A program made the translations under genes and the position numbers. Positions 1 to 7,076 of a DNA stretch of 23,060 nt are shown one piece after another. The notes under the pieces are model-generated. The model made no database searches. It worked only from the letters and a program-made list of their open reading frames with translations, and had not been told where the DNA came from. Each line of letters starts with the position of its first letter. Within the stretch, counting starts at the first letter, position 1. This DNA comes from Bacteroidales bacterium (GTDB lineage: Bacteria > Bacteroidota > Bacteroidia > Bacteroidales > JAADJA01): contig JAOZLR010000007.1 of the NCBI GenBank assembly GCA_029934735.1, positions 1 through 23,060 of the forward strand, in the 5' to 3' direction.

Positions 1-879
1 CTGAATTCCGGATTCCGCCCCGACTATTTTTTAATGGAGATTATGGGCGAGTTTTTCTATAATAATCCTGTAAATTTCATTATTATATACATAGCTCTTT
101 GGGTCTTCATTGTTAATAAAAGGTATTATTTATCGAAAGAAAGTTTCAGAATAATTGCATTAACCGGCCTACCATTAATTGGAACTTTTATATTCCTTTC
201 ATTTTTTAGAAGAACATTACCACACTGGACAGGCCCCGGATATACAACATTAATTTTTATTGCCGCTCCATTTATCAGAGAAACTGTAAAATCAAAAAAT
301 ATTTTGTTTCCAAAGCTAATTAAATACGCCATAATTCTGCTTTTTGTTGTTCTTGTTGCCGGTTATTCACAAATCAATTATGGCCTGATTTGGAACCAAA
401 GTCCCATAACGGCAAAATTTTCCCAAATAGGGAATAAAGATGTTTCCCTTGACATTTATGGATGGAAACAGATTAATGAGGGATTCACAAAGTTGTACAA
501 AAAAGATATTAAAACGGGCAAAATAGGGGCTGATGCGGTGATTATTTCATACCGATGGTTTCCTTTAGCCAACATTGACTATTATGTTGCCCGCCCAAAT
601 CACATTAAAGTTCTTGCAATTGGTCCATTATACAGTATTCACAAATATGCAACTATTAACAGAAACAGGGGTGGATTCCATTTGGATATGGATGCCTATT
701 ACATAACAACCAGTCACGATTTCTATCATGCTGACACGGTTTATCATAATTATTTTGAACGGATTGAGCCTGCCGATACTATTCCTGTTTATCGAGGAGG
801 CAAGCTCGTTATGAATGCTTTCATTTTCAGAATGCTTGAATTAAAGGATCTGCCTGAAGATCAGTGGGTGGAAAAATAG
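1..879 (+). CDS. Glycosyltransferase family 39 (ArnT/PMT-like), C-terminal part, 5' end outside window
   Basis: The reading frame is open from base 1, so this is the C-terminal 292 residues of a longer membrane protein; the first in-frame ATG (34) is internal. At least four hydrophobic segments are visible: FIIIYIALWVFIV, a stretch around ALTGLPLIGTFIFLSFF, one around TGPGYTTLIFIAAPFI, and one around AIILLFVVLVAGY. A soluble C-terminal region of about 150 residues follows. The motif LPHWTGPGY matches the conserved '(R)PHWPGPAY' loop of GT39 glycosyltransferases, which move a sugar or aminosugar from a polyprenyl-phosphate donor on the outer face of the inner membrane. The acceptor (lipid A, glycolipid or protein) cannot be told, and the catalytic N-terminal acidic motif lies outside the window. 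The gene converges on the FabH-like gene with 3 bp between stop codons. Confidence 0.8.
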   Translation: MNSGFRPDYFLMEIMGEFFYNNPVNFIIIYIALWVFIVNKRYYLSKESFRIIALTGLPLIGTFIFLSFFRRTLPHWTGPGYTTLIFIAAPFIRETVKSKNILFPKLIKYAIILLFVVLVAGYSQINYGLIWNQSPITAKFSQIGNKDVSLDIYGWKQINEGFTKLYKKDIKTGKIGADAVIISYRWFPLANIDYYVARPNHIKVLAIGPLYSIHKYATINRNRGGFHLDMDAYYITTSHDFYHADTVYHNYFERIEPADTIPVYRGGKLVMNAFIFRMLELKDLPEDQWVEK

Positions 880-882
880 TTA

Positions 883-1959
883 TCACACTGCCTTATAAGC
901 AAATGTATTGATATTCATGCCAGCACCAACCGAAACAAAGACCGCATAATCATCTTTTTTAAATGAATGGCCTTCCATTTTACCTCTAACAACAAGGTCG
1001 TAAATTGTCGGGACCGTTGCCACAGAGCTATTTCCAAGCCAGCTTATTGTCATTGGCATAACACCAAAATCGACTTTTGGCTCATCATAAAGTTTAAAGA
1101 CCCTTTTAAGCATCTCAACATCCATCTTATCATTGGCCTGATGAATAAAAACTTTATTAATATCTTTAAGGGTTAATCCTGCCTTTTCAATTGTTGCTTT
1201 CACCAACGGAGCAACATTTGTGAGAGCATAATCGTATAATCGGTGACCATTCATTTTTATAAACAGATCTCTTCCTTTATAGTCTTTATTAAACGACGCA
1301 GCCATCCACATTAACTTTGCATGATTCAATGTATCAGACCTTGTAGTATGCGATAAAATACCAACGGGCTTATCACTTTCAACTGCTTCAAAAATTACGG
1401 CACCTGCACCGTCTGCATAGATCATTGAATCGCGATCATGAGGATCAGATATGCGTGAAAGAGTATCGGAACCAATAACCAAGATTCTTTTGGCATCTCC
1501 TGACTTTATATAATAGTCTGCCAGGATTGAACCCTGTACCCAACCCGGGCAACCAAAAGGAATATCAAAAGCAATAGTGAAAGGATTCTCAATACCAAGT
1601 CCTTTTTTAACTCTGGCAGCAATACTGGGCACAAAATCAGGGATGGTAGTTCCCTTTTTAACATCACCAAAATTGTGTGCAACAATAATATAATCTAATG
1701 ATTCCTTGTCTATTCCTGAAGAATTAAGTGCCTCTTCAGCGGCAAAAGTCGATATTTGAGAAGTCACCAAATCATCAGTAACATGTCTTCTTTCCTTAAT
1801 ACCTGTAATCTTCTCAAACTTTTCAATTATCACCTCATTTGGAATGTCTAACTTAACACCTGACGAATCAAAAAATTCGTTTTTAAGAAATTCCTCATTT
1901 TTAACAACAACTGTCGGAATATAACTTCCGGAACCAACAATTACAGAATACTTTTTCAT
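883..1959 (-). CDS. 3-oxoacyl-ACP synthase III (FabH-like) family protein
   Basis: The 358-residue protein has the thiolase fold of beta-ketoacyl-ACP synthase III, which condenses an acyl-CoA starter with malonyl-ACP. The Cys-His-Asn triad is visible: C137 in FGCPGW, H273 in FIHQAN and N310 in LGNSS. A glycine-rich C-terminal strand (FVSVGAGMN) is also typical. The cysteine context FGCPGW differs from the usual AACAGF of housekeeping FabH, and the protein is about 40 residues longer than E. coli FabH, with an insert between residues 20 and 60. It may therefore use a non-acetyl starter or belong to a specialised KAS III subgroup. It lies 42 bp after infB on the same strand with no clear terminator between, so read-through from the rimP operon is possible. 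Family assignment is firm; the substrate is unknown. Confidence 0.85.
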   Translation of the reverse strand: MKKYSVIVGSGSYIPTVVVKNEEFLKNEFFDSSGVKLDIPNEVIIEKFEKITGIKERRHVTDDLVTSQISTFAAEEALNSSGIDKESLDYIIVAHNFGDVKKGTTIPDFVPSIAARVKKGLGIENPFTIAFDIPFGCPGWVQGSILADYYIKSGDAKRILVIGSDTLSRISDPHDRDSMIYADGAGAVIFEAVESDKPVGILSHTTRSDTLNHAKLMWMAASFNKDYKGRDLFIKMNGHRLYDYALTNVAPLVKATIEKAGLTLKDINKVFIHQANDKMDVEMLKRVFKLYDEPKVDFGVMPMTISWLGNSSVATVPTIYDLVVRGKMEGHSFKKDDYAVFVSVGAGMNINTFAYKAV

Positions 1960-2001
1960 TTTTCAGCTATTTAAAAATCATCCTATTACAGCAACTGCTA
2001 A

Positions 2002-5000
2002 TTAAATCTGACGCTTTACTTCAACCTCTTCATACCCTTCAACAATATCGCCAACTTTAATATCATTGAAATTATCAATATTCAGCCCGCACTCATATCC
2101 TGACTTAACCTCTTTAACGTCATCTTTAAATCGTTTCAATGAACCAAGCGTACCAGAAAAGGCAACAATTCCATCACGAATAACTCTGACTCTTGTATTT
2201 CTGGTTATTGTACCATCAAGAACCATACAACCGGCAATTGTTCCAACCTTTGAAATTTTAAATATTTCCCTGATCTCTACATTACAAATAATTTTTTCCT
2301 CCATTTTTGGAGCAAGCATTCCGAGTATAGCATCTTTAACATTTTCAATTGCCTGGTAAATAATTGAATATAACCTGATATCTATTTGCTCCTTTTCTGC
2401 AAGTTTTCGGGCTCCTACAGAAGGTCTCACCTGGAATCCTATGATAATGGCGTCAGAGGCAGAAGCAAGCAAGACATCTGATTCAGAAATCTGACCAACC
2501 GATTTATGAATAACATTCACCTGAATCTCTTCATTCCCAAGTTTCAGCAATGAATCAGATAAAGCCTCAACCGAACCATCCACATCACCCTTGACAATTA
2601 TATTCAGCTCCTGGAAGTCACCAATAGCAAGTCTTCTTCCAATTTCATCGAGAGTAACATGCTTTTGAGTACGCAGCCCTTGCTCGCGTTGGAGTTGCAT
2701 ACGTTTAGTAGCAATAGATCGCGCTTCCTTTTCATCTTGTATCACATTAAAAACATCACCTGCCTGAGGTGCACCGCTGAGTCCAAGCATAAGAACAGGA
2801 GTAGACGGGCCTGCCATTTTTATTAACTTATTCCTTTCGTTAAACATTGCCTTCACTTTTCCAAACATTGCGCCGGCAATAACAACATCACCAGCATTCA
2901 GAGTCCCATCCAGCACAAGAAGTTTAACAACATATCCCCTTCCTTTATCAAGTGCACTTTCAATCACACTTCCGTTTGCAGATCTATTCGGGTTTGCCTT
3001 CAGCTCAAGAAGTTCAGCTTCGAGCATGACTTTTTCAAGAAGTTCATCTATTCCAATTCCCTGCTTAGCAGAAATTTCCTGACTTTGGTATTTACCACCC
3101 CAATCCTCAACAAGGATGTTCATTTTGGAAAGCTCCTCTTTTATTTTTTCAGGATTCGCATTTGGCTTATCAATCTTATTAATTGCAAATACTAATGGCA
3201 CACCGGCAGCCTGAGCATGATTTATTGCTTCTTTAGTCTGAGGCATAACGTCATCGTCAGCAGCAATAACAATGATTGCAATATCAGTTACCTGTGCTCC
3301 CCTGGCACGCATAGCCGTAAAAGCTTCGTGGCCGGGAGTATCAAGAAAAGTTAAGTTATTTCCATTTTTCAATGTAACCTCATAAGCACCGATATGCTGT
3401 GTTATTCCACCGGCTTCTCCGGCAACAACATTAGCACTTCTAATAAAGTCAAGAAGTTTGGTTTTACCATGGTCAACGTGGCCCATAACCGTAACTATCG
3501 GAGGGCGTGCAACAAGATTTTCAGGGTCATCTTCTTCATCTGCAACGTGGATAGCTTCCTGAACGTCAACACTAACGAACTCAACTGTATATCCAAACTC
3601 ATCGGCAACAAGAGTAAGGGTTTCAGCATCAAGCCTTTGGTTTATTGAAACGAACAGTCCGAGAGACATACAGGTAGATATTACATCAGTTACGGAAACA
3701 TCCATCATAGAAGCCAGTTCGTTAGCAGTAACAAACTCTGTGACCTTGATAAGATTCTTCTCTTTTTCCTGCTGTTCTATCTCTTTTTGTTTCGCTTCGC
3801 TTACGTTATGTCTTTTTTCTCTTCTATACTTGGCAGCTTTTGATTTTCCACCACCGGTAAGCTTTGCAAGAGTCTCTTTAATTTGCTTTTGAACATCCTC
3901 TTCTGACACTTCAGGCCTATGCCTCCTCGTCCTCCCTTTTTTGTCCCTTGCAGTTTTCGGCTTATTATCTCCTGTTTTTGGTGCTCCGTCTTTTGGCTTA
4001 ACCAGATTAGTCTGTTTTCTAATTCTTTTTCTTTTTCTCTTTTTTCTTGTACCTTCAGCATCCCTTGATGTAGCAACAGGTTTTTTATCACTCTTCTTCT
4101 TTTCCGGAGGAAGTTCAACTTTTCCAAGGATAGTCGGGCCTTCAAGTTTTTGGAATTTTGTTTTTATAAAATTCTCATCTTTTTCATCCTGTTTTTTCTC
4201 TTTTACAGGCTTAAGCTCTTCAACAGGTTCAGGTTTAGATTTAACTTTGGTTTCAGGCTTTTCTACCTTCTTCTCAACATTTTTTTTATCTTCAACCTCG
4301 TTTACTTTCTTTGTTGCAACTTTCTTTTTATCCGGAAGTTGAACTTTACGCCCCTCTCTCTCTTTCTTTTTCTCCGCCGATGTCTTTCTTTTGGGTTTTG
4401 TTTTTTGATTTAGGCTACCCAAATCTATTTTACCGACAACCCTGGGAACACCTGCTTCAATTTCTTCATCCTCTACAGTTTCTTCAGCTTCCTCAATTTC
4501 TTTCTTCTCTTCTACTTCCAGATCAGCAACCTTCTCCTCCGATTCTACTTCCTGAGAGCTTTCAGAATCTGGTTTTTCAACCTCATTTTCTTTGGATTCT
4601 TCGATTTTATCTTCAGAAACAACTTCCTTTTCCTGTTTGATAACAGGCTCGGGTTCTGGCTTATCCGGCTTTACAGCTTCTACTGGAACCGGTTTTACGA
4701 CTTCCTTTTTCATAGAAGTATCCGTAATCATTACCTCTTCTTCAATTTCAAGCTCAACATCCTCTTCTTCACCCCTTTTCTTTTCCGCTATCTTTTCTTC
4801 TATGGTAATAGTACGCCTGTCAGAATAGTGAAGCCCGATTTTTTCAGCCTCCTCTTTTACTGCTTTTTGAGTTTGGTACTCCTTTTCCACAAACTCAAAC
4901 ATTTCAGGCGTAAGTTTGGCATTAGGGTTCGTTTCAATATCAAAACCCTTTTTCGAGAGGAACTCAACAATGGTACTTGTACCAACGTTAAAGTCTCTTG

Positions 5001-5040
5001 CTGCCTTGCCTAACCGTGTTGGTTTCCCTTTTACTGCCAT
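2002..5040 (-). CDS. infB: Translation initiation factor IF-2
   Basis: This GTPase brings fMet-tRNA to the 30S subunit and promotes subunit joining. The 1012-residue protein has a small N-terminal IF2_N-like domain (about residues 1-65, GKAARDFNVGTSTIVEFL). A very long charged low-complexity linker rich in E, K, P and V follows (about 90-425), then a second IF2_N-type domain near 435-490 and the G domain. The GTPase motifs are clear: GHVDHGKT near 515, DTPGHEAF near 568 and NKID near 621. Domains II to IV, including the tRNA-binding C-terminal domain, fill the rest. The linker makes the protein longer than E. coli IF2 (890). It is third in the rimP-nusA-infB block, 112 bp after nusA. The ATG start gives MAVKGKPTRLGKAARDF, the expected N-terminus. 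Confidence 0.98.
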   Translation of the reverse strand: MAVKGKPTRLGKAARDFNVGTSTIVEFLSKKGFDIETNPNAKLTPEMFEFVEKEYQTQKAVKEEAEKIGLHYSDRRTITIEEKIAEKKRGEEEDVELEIEEEVMITDTSMKKEVVKPVPVEAVKPDKPEPEPVIKQEKEVVSEDKIEESKENEVEKPDSESSQEVESEEKVADLEVEEKKEIEEAEETVEDEEIEAGVPRVVGKIDLGSLNQKTKPKRKTSAEKKKEREGRKVQLPDKKKVATKKVNEVEDKKNVEKKVEKPETKVKSKPEPVEELKPVKEKKQDEKDENFIKTKFQKLEGPTILGKVELPPEKKKSDKKPVATSRDAEGTRKKRKRKRIRKQTNLVKPKDGAPKTGDNKPKTARDKKGRTRRHRPEVSEEDVQKQIKETLAKLTGGGKSKAAKYRREKRHNVSEAKQKEIEQQEKEKNLIKVTEFVTANELASMMDVSVTDVISTCMSLGLFVSINQRLDAETLTLVADEFGYTVEFVSVDVQEAIHVADEEDDPENLVARPPIVTVMGHVDHGKTKLLDFIRSANVVAGEAGGITQHIGAYEVTLKNGNNLTFLDTPGHEAFTAMRARGAQVTDIAIIVIAADDDVMPQTKEAINHAQAAGVPLVFAINKIDKPNANPEKIKEELSKMNILVEDWGGKYQSQEISAKQGIGIDELLEKVMLEAELLELKANPNRSANGSVIESALDKGRGYVVKLLVLDGTLNAGDVVIAGAMFGKVKAMFNERNKLIKMAGPSTPVLMLGLSGAPQAGDVFNVIQDEKEARSIATKRMQLQREQGLRTQKHVTLDEIGRRLAIGDFQELNIIVKGDVDGSVEALSDSLLKLGNEEIQVNVIHKSVGQISESDVLLASASDAIIIGFQVRPSVGARKLAEKEQIDIRLYSIIYQAIENVKDAILGMLAPKMEEKIICNVEIREIFKISKVGTIAGCMVLDGTITRNTRVRVIRDGIVAFSGTLGSLKRFKDDVKEVKSGYECGLNIDNFNDIKVGDIVEGYEEVEVKRQI

Positions 5041-5152
5041 ATAAACTGATAATGTTTAAACCCGCTAAATTAAATAATTTTACTAAATATATATCACATA
5101 CAAAAGAGTATTGCTTTCGGGTAAAAAACACTCTTCAATACTAATAATAATA

Positions 5153-6388
5153 CTACTCAAACTCTTCTTTTAAAATCCTGGTAACTTCTTTAACCGTCTC
5201 CTCCTCCAGGTCGGTACGTTTCACAAGGTCTTCAACACCTATTTCCAAAACACTTCTTGCCGTATCGCAACCAATTGCTTTGAATTCGTCAATAATCCAC
5301 TTGTCAATTTCATCTGAAAATTCGGACAGATCAACATCTTCGCTGTCACCCGAGGCTTCTCTGTAAACATCAATCTCATAGCCTGTTAGTTTTCCTGCAA
5401 GCTTAATATTAAAACCGCCTTTACCAATTGCAAGCGAAACCTGATCAGGCCTAAGATAGACATCTGCTTTTTTATCATCTTCCCTAATCTTTATTGAAGA
5501 TATCTTTGCAGGATTCAAAGCCCTTTGAATATACAATTCCGGATTATTTGTAAAATTGATAACATCAATGTTTTCATTTTTCAATTCCCTGACAATACCA
5601 TGAATTCTTGAACCTTTCATTCCAACACAAGCGCCAACCGGATCAATCCTGTCATCATAAGATTCAACTGCAATTTTAGCTCTTTCACCCGGAACCCTTA
5701 CAATATTCTTTATTGTAATAAGACCGTCATAAATCTCAGGCACCTCTTGCTCGAATAAACGTTCAAGGAATATAGGAGATGTTCTTGATAGTATAATGGC
5801 CGGGCCATTATTTCGCATCTCAACCTTAGATACAACCGCTCTGATGGTATCACCTTTTCTATAAAAGTCACTTGGTATCTGTTCCGACTTGGGAAGAATT
5901 AGCTCAATATCTTCATCATCGAGAATCATCATCTCCTTTTTCCAAACCTGATAAACCTCACCGGTAATTATATCGCCAATCTTGTCCTTATATTTCTTAT
6001 AGATATTATCCTTTTCATACTCCTGAATCTTGGCAACAAGAGTCTGACGAATAGTAAGTATTTCTCGTCTTCCAAAATCCCCAAGCTTGATCTCCTCCGA
6101 AACCTCTTCACCCACCTCAAAGTCAGGCTCAATTTTCACAGCCTCAGAATAGGCGATATGGAGATTTTCATCTTCAATTTCTCCATCTTCCACAATCTCT
6201 CTAAACCGCCAGATCTCAAGGTCACCCTTATCAATATTTACAATAATATCAATATTATCAGCCGTTCCATACTTCTTAACAAGCATATATTCAAACACAT
6301 CCTCAAGAATACGCATCATCGTTTCTCTCTCGATGTTTTTGAATTCTTTAAATTCTGAAAAAGTTTCAACTAAATTAATGTTTTCCAT
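5153..6388 (-). CDS. nusA: Transcription termination/antitermination factor NusA
   Basis: NusA binds RNA polymerase and nascent RNA, where it modulates pausing, termination and antitermination. The 411-residue protein shows the N-terminal polymerase-binding domain (about 1-125), an S1 RNA-binding domain (about 133-200, starting GDIITGEVYQV), and two KH domains with GxxG loops (GMKG near 256 and GKGG near 322). A short C-terminal acidic helical region (about 350-411) resembles one helix-hairpin-helix repeat. It lacks the duplicated C-terminal acidic repeats of the 495-residue E. coli protein, as is usual outside Proteobacteria. It lies 23 bp after rimP and upstream of infB, the conserved bacterial order. 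NusA stimulates hairpin-dependent termination, so the terminator-like rimP leader offers a possible autoregulatory loop (inference). Confidence 0.97.
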   Translation of the reverse strand: MENINLVETFSEFKEFKNIERETMMRILEDVFEYMLVKKYGTADNIDIIVNIDKGDLEIWRFREIVEDGEIEDENLHIAYSEAVKIEPDFEVGEEVSEEIKLGDFGRREILTIRQTLVAKIQEYEKDNIYKKYKDKIGDIITGEVYQVWKKEMMILDDEDIELILPKSEQIPSDFYRKGDTIRAVVSKVEMRNNGPAIILSRTSPIFLERLFEQEVPEIYDGLITIKNIVRVPGERAKIAVESYDDRIDPVGACVGMKGSRIHGIVRELKNENIDVINFTNNPELYIQRALNPAKISSIKIREDDKKADVYLRPDQVSLAIGKGGFNIKLAGKLTGYEIDVYREASGDSEDVDLSEFSDEIDKWIIDEFKAIGCDTARSVLEIGVEDLVKRTDLEEETVKEVTRILKEEFE

Positions 6389-6411
6389 TTTATTCTTAAT
6401 CTATATTTCAA

Positions 6412-6861
6412 TTACTTTTTAAATGAAATGATGGGTTTCCCCTCAATTATATCATTAAATAAATACTTTTCAATTACTTTTTCCTTTCCTTTTTTCCCCT
6501 TTCTCTCCTCAAGTTCCAAATCGTCATCAGTCACCGAAAGCAAGACGCCAATATGCTTTTTCCCATTTTCAACAATAACTGCTATCTCTTTACCAACATA
6601 TTTTTTATATTGCCTCAACATTTTGAACGGTTGATCAAGCCCTGGTGACGAAACTCTCAGTTCAAAATCCTCAATTTCCCTATCCAGCTCCGATTCAATA
6701 AATCTGCTGATTTTAACACAATCCTCAATGGTAATATTTGTGTCACTATCAACGAATACATTTATCAGGTTTCCATTACTAACACTCAGGCTTACAAGAA
6801 ACCTGTCAGTTCCCTGAAACACATCTTCCAAAATATCTTCAACCTTTTTTTCAGTTATCAT
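6412..6861 (-). CDS. rimP: Ribosome maturation factor RimP
   Basis: RimP assists late assembly of the 30S ribosomal subunit. The 149-residue protein has the typical N-terminal alpha/beta domain (MITEKKVEDILEDVF to about residue 80) with the conserved stretch ELRVSSPGLDQPF near 65-80. A C-terminal SH3-like barrel follows (about 85-149, KKYVGKEIAVIV then GVLLSVTDDDLELEE). Length matches the family (about 150). It is the first gene of the leftward rimP-nusA-infB block, and its start codon directly follows a structured leader whose last hairpin ends about 15 nt before the ATG. The family assignment relies on both sequence and operon order, and both agree. Confidence 0.95.
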   Translation of the reverse strand: MITEKKVEDILEDVFQGTDRFLVSLSVSNGNLINVFVDSDTNITIEDCVKISRFIESELDREIEDFELRVSSPGLDQPFKMLRQYKKYVGKEIAVIVENGKKHIGVLLSVTDDDLELEERKGKKGKEKVIEKYLFNDIIEGKPIISFKK

Positions 6862-6958
6862 TTTTGCCTAATAAAAGAGGGGCATCAAGCCCCCTCATCA
6901 CCTATTCCCTATTTATTTGGTGTCGAAACACCTCTCAATCTCCGCTCGATAAAAGCGG
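6862..6958 (-). promoter_or_regulatory. Structured 5' leader of rimP-nusA-infB with three hairpins
   Basis: Read on the minus strand from the predicted start, three hairpins follow in tandem: CCGCT/AGCGG (6958-6942), GGTGT-TTCG-ACACC (6932-6919), and GAGGGGGC-TTGAT-GCCCCTC (6896-6877) followed by TTTTAT. The first arm begins within a few bases of the predicted transcription start. The segment CACC of hairpin 2 could instead pair with GGTG at about 6904-6900, just before hairpin 3, giving a possible alternative fold. A rimP leader attenuator upstream of this same operon has been proposed in gammaproteobacteria; this one is unrelated in sequence as far as can be seen. The structure is seen directly; regulation is inferred. 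Confidence 0.6.
6871..6896 (-). terminator. Terminator-like hairpin just before rimP (attenuator candidate)
   Basis: On the minus strand GAGGGGGC-TTGAT-GCCCCTC forms seven mostly G-C pairs with one bulged G. TTTTAT follows directly and the rimP ATG comes 9 bases later. Its GC richness stands out strongly in this AT-rich intergenic region. It sits downstream of the predicted promoter and upstream of the gene, the arrangement of an attenuator. It could instead act on ribosome access. Confidence 0.6.
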
Positions 6959-6960
6959 TG

Positions 6961-6989
6961 CAAAGATAATACTTTTTAATTAAACACAA
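6961..6989 (-). promoter_or_regulatory. Bacteroidetes-type promoter of the rimP operon
   Basis: The minus strand carries TATCTTTG (6968-6961), a perfect match to the -7 consensus TAnnTTTG. A TTG (6989-6987) lies 18 bases upstream, close to the 19-21 spacing of the -33 element. The predicted transcription start is near 6955-6957. Confidence 0.65.
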
Positions 6990-7076
6990 GTATTTATTTA
7001 AAAATGAAAATATTTACACTATAAACGACATCATAGATGATTAGATGCAATTAACTCAGGCTTTGTTGTATCTGTT

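Noticed and set aside
3941..4640. Several long open frames on the plus strand opposite infB
   Set aside because: They lie antisense to the E/K-rich linker of IF-2. The low-complexity codons lack stops when read backwards and the products are F/S/L-rich with no domain.
6862..6960. Possible tRNA gene upstream of rimP, as metY in E. coli
   Set aside because: No cloverleaf, T-loop GTTCRA or CCA-end pattern could be fitted; the hairpins are simple tandem stems.
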